IMG/VR virus record: IMGVR_UViG_3300032296_003821
Location: 1-64,000 of that record
Reading direction: 5' to 3' (one strand)
DNA: 64,000 nucleotides
Source of the DNA: a virus
A program made the position numbers and the translations under genes. The notes under the pieces were generated by a model. The model searched no databases, was not told the origin of the DNA, and worked only from the letters and a program-made list of their open reading frames with translations. Positions 6,373 through 16,900 of this stretch are shown here, one piece after another. Positions within the stretch are counted from its first letter, which is position 1; every line of letters begins with the position of its first letter.

Positions 6373-7676
6373 TGGCATACGGTAAATTTGGTTTCCCATC
6401 AATGACTAGTAGGGCATTAGGAAACCCTAAAAATTTCAATTCTAAAAAAAAACAAAGTGGCGAAATTCTTGTAAGAGTTAATGACATTATCTTAGATGAA
6501 AACCATGCCCAATATAACCCTGACCAAGGATTAAATCAAATAGGAACCATAATAGGTAATAAAGCCAATTTTGATGGAACTATTGAAAACCAAATTATTA
6601 GAGCTCGCCCAGCATTTAGTGCTGCTTCAAAATATCCAACAGTAAATGAATATGTAAAAGCTTGGAAACATATTACTCCAAATGAACCTGCTGGTTCTTG
6701 GGTATATGGTGAAGTAGTTCCTGTATGGGGTATGCTTTCTCCAAATGTTAGCCCTTATCCTACTAATACAACTAGTTTATTACCTCCTTCACAACAATTA
6801 GATTATACTCAAGTTGAAGCTGGTGGTGTAAATGTTGTAAATAATGAAGTACAACAAATTAACTTGAATTCTCCTAATAGTATTAGTCAAGCTACTTTTG
6901 TAGAACGTTCAAATATTCACCCATTAATGCCCTATATGGGTGATATATTATATGAAGGTAGATGGGGTAATAGTATCCGATTAGGAAGTACTGCAAAATC
7001 AAAAAGTATATTTGCTAATCCTTGGTCTCGTTCAGGTACAAATGGTGATCCTATTACTATAATCAGAAACGGTCAAGATAGAAATGCAAATGAATTTGGA
7101 GCTGAACCTATAGTTGAAAATATTAAAAGAGATTTATCTTCTATTTATTTAACTTCAACTCAAGCTCTCCCTTATGATCTTTCAGGACTCCAAGCTATAC
7201 CTTATAAATCATATACTATTTCAGGAATACCTAAACCAGTAACTCCATCCCAATTTATATCTCCTCAAATATTACTTAATTCAGATAGAATAGTAATAGA
7301 TGCTCAATCTAATGATGTATTAGTTGGAGCCAATAGATCAATTGGACTGTTTGGAGGTATTAGTATCAACATTGAGTCAGGCCAGATTAATATGTCAGCT
7401 AATGACATTAAATTAGGAGTTAGCTCAGATGAAAGTGCAATGCAACCAGTATTAAAAGGAAATGACACTGTTAATATTCTTCTTCAATTAACTAATGTAC
7501 TCCAAGGACTTTCAGAAGTATTAAAAGTAGCTAAAATTTACCCTGAAGGAGCAACTATTAGTGATACCGCATCCTTAATAATTTCAGGTCAAGCATTGAG
7601 TATTTTAGAAGAAGTAGAAAAAAAATTAAAAGATCAAACCAATGGTATTAAGTCAAATTTTGTAAAAACTATTTAA
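6372..7676 (+). CDS. gp5-like baseplate hub/central spike protein
   Basis: 434 residues. The middle (FVERSNIHPLMPYMGDILYEGRWGNS) matches the OB-fold-containing structural protein seen at the spike position in T4-superfamily phages. The C-terminal third (DRIVIDAQSNDVLVGANRSIGLFGG, INIESGQINMSANDIKLG) shows the regular short-strand pattern of an intertwined beta-helical spike, as in T4 gp5C. No lysozyme domain is evident, unlike T4 gp5 (575 aa). Position between a late promoter and gp25/gp6 supports the call. Confidence 0.65.
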   Translation: MAYGKFGFPSMTSRALGNPKNFNSKKKQSGEILVRVNDIILDENHAQYNPDQGLNQIGTIIGNKANFDGTIENQIIRARPAFSAASKYPTVNEYVKAWKHITPNEPAGSWVYGEVVPVWGMLSPNVSPYPTNTTSLLPPSQQLDYTQVEAGGVNVVNNEVQQINLNSPNSISQATFVERSNIHPLMPYMGDILYEGRWGNSIRLGSTAKSKSIFANPWSRSGTNGDPITIIRNGQDRNANEFGAEPIVENIKRDLSSIYLTSTQALPYDLSGLQAIPYKSYTISGIPKPVTPSQFISPQILLNSDRIVIDAQSNDVLVGANRSIGLFGGISINIESGQINMSANDIKLGVSSDESAMQPVLKGNDTVNILLQLTNVLQGLSEVLKVAKIYPEGATISDTASLIISGQALSILEEVEKKLKDQTNGIKSNFVKTI

Positions 7677-9836
7677 ATGGCTGGATATAATTTAAAACAA
7701 ATACCAAATGGGAGTTTACCTGATTATAGTAATGTAATTAATGCTTTTCAAAGTGATTCTTCTTTATTTGATATTTCAAAACAGTTAGAATTAAGAAACT
7801 TAGTATTAGATGTTACTCCTAGATTAATTAGTTTAACTCAAAACATAGTTGAAGATTTTAGACAAGTATCTCAATCAAGAAATTTACCTTTATCTTTAGA
7901 AGAAGCTGAATTTGATCTAAATAAAGATGGAATTTTAGATGATGAAGAAAAACAAGAATATGAAAAATCTCAACTTATAAATACTTTTACTTCTTCATTA
8001 GATACTATATATTTTTCTAAGTATGGTTTTACTACGGCTGATCTAATTAAATTTAATGATTTATCTCGAAAAGATAAAAATAAAGCAATTGAAACTTATG
8101 TTAAAAGCAAAGTTACTGGAAGTTCTCAATATCAAAATATTTCTTCTTCTGTAGCCTTAATTGATCGAATAATTCAATCAAGTATATCCGCTGGAGAAGA
8201 ATTATTTAAAATATTAAAATCAAATAAATTAAAAACTGTTAGGGGTAAAATATATGATAGTGTTACTAATACCCCTATAAGAGGAGCTAAAATAAAATTT
8301 ATGTCCTCTGATGGAGAAGATTTTGATTACTATAATGATACTAGTGATAGAAAAGGGAGATTTAAAATAGAAGTTCCTAAAATTTCCGATGGTATATTAG
8401 CTGATAACCCCCCACTTCCTCAAACAGAAAATCCTCAATTAGTTACTATTAGTGGAGATATTATGATTCCTGAAGGAGAAAACCCTTTAGGATTTGTAGT
8501 TTATGTTTCTGATGAAGATGGAACCCCAACCACTCCACTTTACCAGATTTTTCCTAAAAAAAAAGAAATAACTTTAATAAACACTACTGTTGATAATCTT
8601 GGTCAAACCAATAGTCAAGTATCTAGTTCCCGTTATATCCCTGGATTTTCAAACTTTTCAGTCCCCCAAGATTTTAAATATTTAACAGCTCAAAAAATTG
8701 GAACTAATTTTAAACAAACTTTAGAAGGTAATACAATTACGTATTCATTTGATTTTGAATATTTTAGATCTGTAACAAATGCTGTTGGGGTAAATGCAAA
8801 CCAAAACCAAAATAAACCCAGCACTATCCTTATTTCTGCAAACCTTCCAGGAATACTTTACTCTCCAGTTGAAATATCTCCTTATAAAGGAGACGGTGAT
8901 ATTAAACGTAATTTAGATATTATCACCTTAGATCCTATAAAAATTGATTTTCAAGAAATATTAAATGCTTCATTAGCTATTAAAAAAGAACAAGTTGATA
9001 GATTAAATCAAAATAAAAAAGATTTACAATACTATGCTCAGGAAAAATTAAGTCAATTAGAAATCCAACTTAAAAAAACCGCTATTCCTTTTTGTTTAAC
9101 ATTAATAGCTTCTTTTGGTATAACTAAAGTAAATGAATTAATATCTGAAGGTAGAGAAAATTTAATGGATGAATTAAAAACTTGTCCTGCCCAAGAAGAA
9201 ATTGCTATAATAATCAGTAAAAAAAATAAAATAGTAAGACAATTAAATAATGCTCTTACTGCTATAGAACGAACTAATAACGCTCTTTCAATTTCTGCTA
9301 GTGTTATAGATGTTTTAAATGCATCTTTATTAATAGTAAAAAATGTACCTATTCCAACTTCAACTGGTGTTCCTGGAGTACCTGGGATTCCTATTAATGT
9401 AATTAACAAAATTCAAGAAATAATAACTAAAACAGAAAAAGTTTTAACAGTATTGAAAGGAGTAAATATAGGTTTAATAGCTATTTTAGGTATTTTAAGA
9501 CAAACTTTAGCTACTATAGTTCGTTATTTAAATTTACTAGACAATCTTATCCAAAGCTGCTACCCAGAAGCTAACCAAGAACAACTTTCAGCTGAATTGA
9601 CAGCTTTGACTATCCAACAATCCCCTACATCCCCAGTAATTACAAATGTAAATGGTTTTGAAATGGGTGTTGAAACAGAAAATTCACCCAATACTTTAAA
9701 ACGCAGAAGAGCCATTGCACGTAATAAACAAGGAGTAGTAATGTTAAAAGGAGAATGGTCATTTAGTTCAATTGATCAAATATTAATAGATGAACTAGTA
9801 TTCTATATCCAAGTAAATAATTTAAAAGCTGATTAA
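7677..9836 (+). CDS. large baseplate/tail protein with carboxypeptidase-regulatory-like and Ca-loop motifs
   Basis: 719 residues. An EF-hand/dockerin-like loop is seen at about 80-91 (DLNKDGILDDEE). A carboxypeptidase-regulatory-like beta-sandwich begins near 186 (TVRGKIYDSVTNTPIRGAKI, then the GRFKIEVP strand). The C-terminal half (about 430-640) is long amphipathic helix with a hydrophobic stretch near 605-625. A final short beta domain follows. It directly abuts the spike gene and precedes gp25, so a hub or tape-like baseplate role is likely. I cannot equate it with a particular T4 protein. Confidence 0.6.
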   Translation: MAGYNLKQIPNGSLPDYSNVINAFQSDSSLFDISKQLELRNLVLDVTPRLISLTQNIVEDFRQVSQSRNLPLSLEEAEFDLNKDGILDDEEKQEYEKSQLINTFTSSLDTIYFSKYGFTTADLIKFNDLSRKDKNKAIETYVKSKVTGSSQYQNISSSVALIDRIIQSSISAGEELFKILKSNKLKTVRGKIYDSVTNTPIRGAKIKFMSSDGEDFDYYNDTSDRKGRFKIEVPKISDGILADNPPLPQTENPQLVTISGDIMIPEGENPLGFVVYVSDEDGTPTTPLYQIFPKKKEITLINTTVDNLGQTNSQVSSSRYIPGFSNFSVPQDFKYLTAQKIGTNFKQTLEGNTITYSFDFEYFRSVTNAVGVNANQNQNKPSTILISANLPGILYSPVEISPYKGDGDIKRNLDIITLDPIKIDFQEILNASLAIKKEQVDRLNQNKKDLQYYAQEKLSQLEIQLKKTAIPFCLTLIASFGITKVNELISEGRENLMDELKTCPAQEEIAIIISKKNKIVRQLNNALTAIERTNNALSISASVIDVLNASLLIVKNVPIPTSTGVPGVPGIPINVINKIQEIITKTEKVLTVLKGVNIGLIAILGILRQTLATIVRYLNLLDNLIQSCYPEANQEQLSAELTALTIQQSPTSPVITNVNGFEMGVETENSPNTLKRRRAIARNKQGVVMLKGEWSFSSIDQILIDELVFYIQVNNLKAD

Positions 9837-9840
9837 TTTA

Positions 9841-9850
9841 ATATTTATAA
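9841..9850 (+). promoter_or_regulatory. late-promoter-like ATATTTATAA
   Basis: The motif ends only 4 bases before the ATG at 9855. If it is a -10 box the transcript would be leaderless. Confidence 0.45.
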
Positions 9851-9854
9851 ACAT

Positions 9855-10190
9855 ATGAAAACCGACGGATTAAAAAAACTAATTAAAGAAGCTGTACGAG
9901 AGGCAATCCAAGAGGAATTAAAAGACATTCTTTTGGAAGCAGTTCGTTCACCAAAAACAATCGTAAAGGAATCTATTCAAACAATAGATACACCTAAACC
10001 TACTTTTACTCCACCAATAATGGATACTAGAAAGGCGTATGCTGATATTATGAATGAAACTATGCTAAGTTTTACATCACAAGATGCTCAGACCGCTTTT
10101 AGACCACAAGTAAGTGATCCTGTAAATGGAAACTTAGGTTCTGGTGAAGTAGGAATGGATCAAATTATGAATCTGTTAAATAGTAAATAA
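9855..10190 (+). CDS. hypothetical protein with N-terminal tag-like helix, 111 aa
   Basis: The first 35 residues (MKTDGLKKLIKEAVREAIQEE) form an amphipathic helix of the type seen at the start of many proteins in 24832-37679. LLEA (about 31-34) is a possible LxE-type protease site. The rest is Pro/Gln-rich and probably extended. It is embedded among baseplate genes with a 1-bp overlap into gp25. Virion association is inferred; no function is recognised. Confidence 0.6.
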   Translation: MKTDGLKKLIKEAVREAIQEELKDILLEAVRSPKTIVKESIQTIDTPKPTFTPPIMDTRKAYADIMNETMLSFTSQDAQTAFRPQVSDPVNGNLGSGEVGMDQIMNLLNSK

Positions 10191-10594
10191 TGGCGTTTAG
10201 TCCCCAACAAATAGCTCCTGTAGATTTTGACGCAAGTGTTGCCGTTGGGGTTAATATTCCTTTTAGTGGTCCTGCTGTTTTTATTTCAAATTACCAAACA
10301 AAAGATGCTATTAAAAATAATCTTATTAATTTTTTCTTAACCAACCCCGGAGAACGTCCATTAAATCCATTATTTGGGGGTGGATTACGAGAATTTATAT
10401 TTGAACAAATTACTGAAGATAATTTAAATTTTTTAAGAGAAGATATAAATGATAAACTTATAATATATTTTCCTAATATAATAATTAATGATTTAACAGT
10501 TACAGGACAGAGTGATACTAATCAAATAACTGTAACTTTAAAATATTCTGTGTTAAACACTTCTATAAACGATACTTTAGAAATACAATTTTAA
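10190..10594 (+). CDS. 25: baseplate wedge protein gp25
   Basis: 134 residues, close to T4 gp25 (132). The GPW/gp25 fold is recognisable: DAIKNNLINFFLTNPGERPL, then PLFGGGLREFIFEQ, and a C-terminal strand set (INDLTVTGQ, ITVTLKYSV). gp25 joins gp6 and gp53 in the wedge and belongs to the lysozyme-like sheath-initiator family shared by all contractile tails. It overlaps its upstream neighbour by 1 bp and is followed by gp6 as in T4-like clusters. Confidence 0.9.
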   Translation: MAFSPQQIAPVDFDASVAVGVNIPFSGPAVFISNYQTKDAIKNNLINFFLTNPGERPLNPLFGGGLREFIFEQITEDNLNFLREDINDKLIIYFPNIIINDLTVTGQSDTNQITVTLKYSVLNTSINDTLEIQF

Positions 10595-10597
10595 TAA

Positions 10598-12442
10598 ATG
10601 GCAACCTCTAAAAAAGATATAAAATATATTAACCGTGATTTTACTGATTTTAGAACACGATTAATAGAATTTACTCGTACATATTTTCCTAACACATATA
10701 CAGACTTTTCCCCAACATCACCAGGTATGATGTTTATGGAACAAACTGCATATGTAGGAGATGTTTTAAGTTTCTATTTAGATAACCAATTTCAAGAAGT
10801 ATTTACTCAATATGCTCAACAAACAAATAATGTTTATGAATTAGCATATATGTTTGGGTATAAACCAAACGTTTCAACAGCTGCTCAAACTGTAATTGAT
10901 TTTTACCAACAAGTTCCTTCTAAATTAGTTCTTGGAGAATATGTTCCTGATTATGATTATGCTTTAACAATTAATGAAAATGCTACTGTAACTTCTCAAA
11001 ATGGAACTTCTTTTATTATTCAAGATAAAATAGATTTTTCCATCTCAAGTTCCCAAGACCCTACATCTGTTTCAGTATATCAAGTAGCAGCTAACAATCC
11101 ACAATATTTTTTATTAAAGAAAAGTAGAAGAGCATTATCAGCTACCGTTAATACTCAAACATTTACATTTACTGATCCTGTTCCTTTTAATACTATAACA
11201 GTTTCAACTAATAATTTCCTTAAAATTTTAGATATTATTGACTCAGATGGTAATAAATGGTATGAAGTAGATCATTTAGGTCAAGAAATGGTATTAGATT
11301 CTATTAAAAATACAAATGTAAATGATCCAAATACTAATGGAGATACACCATATCTTCTTCGTTTAAAAAAAGTTCAAAGACGTTTTGCTACTAAAGTAAT
11401 TTCAACTACCCAATTCCAAATCCAATTTGGTGCTGGTTCTCCAACTACTACTGATGAAGAAATTACTCCTAATGCTGATAACGTAGGAATAGGTTTACCA
11501 TTTGAAAAAGATAAATTAACAGCTGCTTATTCTCCTGTAAACTTTTTATATACCAAAACATATGGTATAGCACCCTCTAATACTACTTTAACTATTAGAT
11601 ATTTAACAGGTGGAGGAGTTTCATCAAATGTAGAAGCTAGCACATTAACCAGTATAACTCCTGGATTTGCTCAATTTAATCAAGTTAATTTAACTCCTAG
11701 TACTGCAAATTATGTATTTAATTCTTTAGCAGCTAATAATCCTTCTGCAGCTGATGGTGGTAAAGCAGGAGATACTATAGAAGAAATTCGTCAAAATACT
11801 TTAGCGCTTATAGCCTCCCAAAAACGATCAGTTACAGCAGACGATTATTTGATTCGTGCTTTAAGTATGCCTTCTGATTATGGTGCTGTATCTAAAGCAT
11901 ATATTGAACAACCTAAATTAACAGATGCTCAAGTTTCAACTATTGAGACTCTTAATTTATATGTTTTATCATTAAATTCTCAAGGACAATTAGATTATGC
12001 TACAGATACATTAAAAAATAATTTACGAACCTATATGTCCCAATATAGAATGATTGGTGATAATATTGAAATTAGAAATGCGTTTATAATTAATATTGCT
12101 GTTGATTTTGAAATTATAGTTTTACCTGAATTTAATAACAATGAAGTATTACTAGCATGTATTACTGCTTTACAAACATATTTTAATATAAATAATTGGC
12201 AAATTAATCAACCTATTTTACTTCGTGATTTATATATTTTACTTGATAGAATAGCAGGCGTCCAAACTGTTAAAAATATTTCTATTTCAAATAAAGCAGG
12301 AGCTAATGCTGGATATTCACAATATGCTTATGACATAACCGGAGCAACACAAAATCAAGTAATTTATCCTTCATTAGATCCTAGCATTTTTGAAGTAAGA
12401 TACCCTAATACTGACATAAAAGGCAAAGTAGTTCCTTTATAA
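10598..12442 (+). CDS. 6: baseplate wedge protein gp6 (baseplate J-like)
   Basis: 614 residues against 660 in T4 gp6. The N-terminus (INRDFTDFRTRLIEFTRTYFPNTY, then SPGMMFMEQTAYVGDVLSFYLDNQ) is the highly conserved start of gp6/J-like proteins. The C-terminal half has the J-like core (RSVTADDYLIRAL and the ring-forming region). Two copies per wedge form the iris-like inner ring around the hub. It follows gp25 directly. Confidence 0.9.
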   Translation: MATSKKDIKYINRDFTDFRTRLIEFTRTYFPNTYTDFSPTSPGMMFMEQTAYVGDVLSFYLDNQFQEVFTQYAQQTNNVYELAYMFGYKPNVSTAAQTVIDFYQQVPSKLVLGEYVPDYDYALTINENATVTSQNGTSFIIQDKIDFSISSSQDPTSVSVYQVAANNPQYFLLKKSRRALSATVNTQTFTFTDPVPFNTITVSTNNFLKILDIIDSDGNKWYEVDHLGQEMVLDSIKNTNVNDPNTNGDTPYLLRLKKVQRRFATKVISTTQFQIQFGAGSPTTTDEEITPNADNVGIGLPFEKDKLTAAYSPVNFLYTKTYGIAPSNTTLTIRYLTGGGVSSNVEASTLTSITPGFAQFNQVNLTPSTANYVFNSLAANNPSAADGGKAGDTIEEIRQNTLALIASQKRSVTADDYLIRALSMPSDYGAVSKAYIEQPKLTDAQVSTIETLNLYVLSLNSQGQLDYATDTLKNNLRTYMSQYRMIGDNIEIRNAFIINIAVDFEIIVLPEFNNNEVLLACITALQTYFNINNWQINQPILLRDLYILLDRIAGVQTVKNISISNKAGANAGYSQYAYDITGATQNQVIYPSLDPSIFEVRYPNTDIKGKVVPL

Positions 12443-12446
12443 CGCC

Positions 12447-12456
12447 ATATTTATAA
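12447..12456 (+). promoter_or_regulatory. late-promoter-like ATATTTATAA
   Basis: The motif lies 12 bases before the ATG at 12469, in the short gap after gp6. Confidence 0.5.
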
Positions 12457-12468
12457 TAAAATATATAA

Positions 12469-13593
12469 ATGGCTGTATATAAAATATTCCCAACCCAGGA
12501 TACAACTCTTTATTCTACATTACCTTCAATGAATACTGGATTGGATGCTATTTTAGAAGTATCTAACCAACAAAATATTAGTGGAGATCCTACAGTAGCA
12601 AGATATCTTATTCAATTCGATACTGAAGAAATAATTGATATTATTGATAATAAGATTGCTGGGAATAATTCTAGTATTTATTTAAAAAACTTTATTGCTG
12701 AAGCTCAAGGTATAAATGCAAATATTTCTCTTGAAATTCGTCCTATTGCTCAAGAGTGGGATAATGGAACAGGATATGTTTTAAATTCTCCAAATACAAC
12801 AGATGGTGCTTCTTGGACTTTTTCAGCTTATTCTGGTTCAACTTCTTGGAGCTTAAGTGGCTCTAATTCAGGAGGAACATACACTGGGTCATATAATTCT
12901 ACATATGCTGATCAAGGAGGAGGAAATTGGTATACATCTTCAATTTATTTAGTTACTGAGTCTTTTGGTTTACGTAGTAATAAAGATATTAATTTAAATG
13001 TTAGTACTACAGTTAATGCTTGGTATAGTGCTTCACTTCCAAATTATGGGTTTATAGTTAAACTTTCTAATTCTTCGGAATTTTCAACCAGTGAAGATAT
13101 TCAACCTATGTTAAAATATTATAGTGTTGATACAAATACAATTTATCCCCCATGTCTTGAATTCAGATGGAGAGATTATAAAACAGTTTTAACTGGGTCA
13201 GCTACTGGAAGTATAGTTACTACTTCTAATATTAAAATGTCCCTTGCCGAAAATCCCGGTATTTTCTACCCAGAAAGTATAAACAGATTCTACGTCAATG
13301 TAAGCCCTTTATACCCAGCAAGAGTATATCAAACATCTTCTTTATACACTAATTTAAATTATTTACCAACTGCTTCATATTATGCAATAAAAGACTTGGA
13401 TACTAACGAGTATGTTGTTAACTTCGATGACAATTATACTCAAATTAGTTCCGATTCAACTGGTAATTATTTTGATATTTACATGAGTGGTTTAGAACCT
13501 GAAAGATATTATAAAATTTTAATTAAATCTATCATTAATGGTTCTACAATGATTTACGATGATAGCTATTATTTTAAAGTTATTAACGGATGA
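12469..13593 (+). CDS. structural protein with CBM96/DNRLRE-like N-terminus
   Basis: 374 residues, beta-rich with no signal peptide. The start (KIFPTQDTTLYSTLPSMNTG, then ARYLIQFD) resembles the DNRLRE/CBM96-type sandwich: an opening DxxLYS motif, NTG loop and a YLIQFD strand. The second half contains Ig-like strands (PARVYQTSS, ERYYKILIKS). Position between gp6 and the 1999-residue protein argues for a baseplate or fibre-attachment role. It overlaps the next gene by 4 bp. Confidence 0.6.
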   Translation: MAVYKIFPTQDTTLYSTLPSMNTGLDAILEVSNQQNISGDPTVARYLIQFDTEEIIDIIDNKIAGNNSSIYLKNFIAEAQGINANISLEIRPIAQEWDNGTGYVLNSPNTTDGASWTFSAYSGSTSWSLSGSNSGGTYTGSYNSTYADQGGGNWYTSSIYLVTESFGLRSNKDINLNVSTTVNAWYSASLPNYGFIVKLSNSSEFSTSEDIQPMLKYYSVDTNTIYPPCLEFRWRDYKTVLTGSATGSIVTTSNIKMSLAENPGIFYPESINRFYVNVSPLYPARVYQTSSLYTNLNYLPTASYYAIKDLDTNEYVVNFDDNYTQISSDSTGNYFDIYMSGLEPERYYKILIKSIINGSTMIYDDSYYFKVING

Positions 13594-13952
13594 GTGAAAA
13601 TATAAATTTACAAAAACAAGTATTTAATAAAGGAGTTTATTCTAAAATTATAAATACTGATTTTACAGAACTTGGAGTTACCCCTATTCAACAACAAATA
13701 GAAACCCAACCTACTGTTGAAGATTTTTTTAATTTATATAATGAATTATTTTATGACATACCTGAATTAGGAGGAGTAAATTCACATGAATATTTAATTA
13801 CAAAGAGCAGTGAATATATTAATTTTTCTCCTAACCAGGATGAAATAGATGCTCTTCAAACTGAAATATCTCAATTAAGAGTTGAATTATTAGATACACA
13901 AAAACAGCTTTTAGAAGCTCAAACAGGAACAACATTAGCTAATCCACAATAA
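13590..13952 (+). CDS. hypothetical baseplate-operon protein, 120 aa
   Basis: An acidic protein with a C-terminal coiled coil (about 88-112, ALQTEISQLRVELLDTQKQL). It is coupled on both sides: a 4-bp overlap upstream and a 1-bp TAATG overlap downstream. A small trimerising or adaptor subunit for the giant protein that follows is plausible. Not recognised. Confidence 0.6.
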   Translation: MSENINLQKQVFNKGVYSKIINTDFTELGVTPIQQQIETQPTVEDFFNLYNELFYDIPELGGVNSHEYLITKSSEYINFSPNQDEIDALQTEISQLRVELLDTQKQLLEAQTGTTLANPQ

Positions 13953-16900
13953 TGGCCGCAGAAATTATTCCAATAAGTACTCAAGATTATTTTTTACAAA
14001 ATTATAATCCTCAAGAAACGAACTTAATCCCTTCGTTTGAACTAAATACAGTATTAACTGAAAATAGTTATATTGAATATTTTGTTTATGATATTAATAA
14101 AACTATCCTTTACTCTAGCTATAGTTATTCTCAATATACTGTTTTAGCTAATGGTCAATCTGCAGGGTCAAATAATGAAATCTCCCAAATAATAGTTGAT
14201 CCCGAACAATCACTTATCAACACTGGATTTTCAGAAGGTGAATATGTAACTTACTTTAATTTTTTAAATAAAAAAATAGGTTCTAATTTAGAACAACTTT
14301 TTATTTCTGAAATTTCTTCTGATAGAACTGAACTTCGTTTAGATAGTACAGTATTAACGGAATTTAGTATTGTAGACCAAACAACAAATTTTGTTATAGA
14401 AAGAGAAAATACCCCTTACTTTCTCGATTTCTATCTTAATTTTGGAGACAATAGATTAGTTATTGCTAATAATATTTTACTTGATAATCAGGACCCAAAC
14501 AATCCTACTATTTTAGTAAAATTATATGAAGCTTTACCTGAAAATTTTGATTTAAACTCTACACTTTGGATAGTAACTTTAGTTGAAGAACCTGTTGCTT
14601 ATCAAGTAAGTTTTCCTATAATTCCTGTTGAAGTTATAGACACTTTTCCTTTAAAAGGGCCTAATTTTAATTTAGATTTAAAAGATCAAATTAATAACTC
14701 TACAATAACTTTAGATTATACTTCTTTAACTACAACGGCTTTAACTAGTTCCCAAAACCAATTAAAAAGTTTACTTGAAGAAAAAGGTCTTGACATTAAT
14801 ATAGATTATAGTGATTTCAACAACTATATTCATTTTAGCTCAGCTCAACTTCGTCTTGAAAATTTTTATTATAAAATCCAACTTATTGAAGAGTATACTG
14901 AAAATATTAACTTACTTAATTCAACAACTAACTCTCCATTTTATACAAGTAGTAGTATAGCTGAATATGAATCTAAAATAGATAATATTATAACTTATTT
15001 TGATGATTATGAGTATTATTTATATTATGAAATAGGTCCATATGCTTGGCCTAAAACAAATTTACAAAAACCATATATACTTGCTACATCTGATAGCAAT
15101 GAAGTATTAACTTGGATAGGGAGCACTAACCCTTCAAGTCCTAATTATGGAGGACTTCTACTTTCAGCTTCCTTATTTGATAATGATAATAAAGATTACC
15201 TTCTTTATACCATCCCGGAATACTTAAGAGATGATCCTCAAAATAAACCATATGAAACTTTTATTCAAATGGTTGGTCAACTTTATGATGGTATTTGGGT
15301 TTACTATAAAGATGTTATTAGTAAATACAATAATGATAATCGTTTAGAATATGGTGTTTCAAAAGATATAGTAGCAGATGCTATTCGCGATTTTGGAATT
15401 AAATTATATCAAAATAATTTTTCAAATGATGATTTATATACTGCCTTTTTAGGTTTAACTCCTCAAGGTGGTTTATTCCCATTCCCAAATATTACGGGTT
15501 CACTTCCAACTCCTAGTGGATTTGAATATATTGATACTTTAATATCTGCCTCTAACGATTATATGCCGTTAGATGACGTAAATAAATCGTTATATAAACG
15601 TATTTATCATAATTTACCATACCTATTGAAGGCAAAAGGTACATTACCTGGTCTGCGCACTTTAATTACTTCATATGGTATTCCTGATACAGTATTGAGA
15701 ATTAATGAATTTGGGGGTAAAGATAAATCAAATATAAATGATTGGGACGATTGGCAAAATGTATTTAATTATGCCTACTATAATACTGGAAGTAATAATA
15801 TTACTACAGATTGGAATCTTAATTCAGATTGGAATTCTCCTGATAATATTCCTTCTACTTTAGAATTTAGATTTAAAGTTCCTGATTTGTCTATTGTAAG
15901 TGGTTCGGCATATGTAGATCTTTGGAGAACTGATAATGATTCTAGAATTCAACTCCGTTACACCGGATCAGGTTTAACAACTGATCCCTACTCAGGTGCA
16001 ATTGTTAATCCCTACTACCAATTTACTCATCTAGATTTCATCCCAGATTTTGCAGGTAATCCAACATTTTCAGCAAGTGTATATTTACCATTTGCAAATG
16101 AAGGGTGGTGGTCAATAATGGCAACCCGTAATGGAAATGAATTTAAATTATACGCCGGAAATAACATCTATGAAGGTGGTGAAAATGGAACTCAATTAGG
16201 ATTTTATGCTACATCTTCAATAAATGTAGCTAGTACTGCTTGGACGTCATCTGTAACTTCACAATTTATGCCTCAAGGTACAGAAATGTATCTTCAAGAA
16301 ATCCGTTACTACAATACAGTATTAAGTGAAAGTGTATTTAAGGATTACATTATGAATCCTTATTCAAGTGAAGGAAATACAATTAATAGTTCTCCTGATC
16401 AACTTACATTTAGATTAACCCTAGGAGGTGAACTTTATACTGGATCACTTTCAGTACATCCTAAAATTACAGGTTCTTGGTCTGCAACTAGTTCATTTGC
16501 TACAAATAGTAGTGCTTCATTTGCTGTAACACCAACATTTGTCTCTAATACAGAATATTTCTTTTTTGATCAACCTGTAGTTGGTATTAAAAATGCTATA
16601 TCTGATAAAATACGAGTAGAAAATTCTATTATCCCAACAGGAAGTGTTTTATCTCCATTTAGATCATTAGCACAGAATTTAGCTGCTAGCCAGAGTTATA
16701 CTGCAAATACAAATTTACTTGAGGTAGCATTTGCACCCCAAGATGAAATTAATGATGATATTATATCTCAAATTGGATATTTTAATATAGGAGAATATAT
16801 AGGTGACCCTAGACAACGCTCATCCTCAGCTACTTCATATCCTGATTTAAATCGTTTACGTAACGAATATTTTGAAAAATATACTTCAAATTATGACTTA

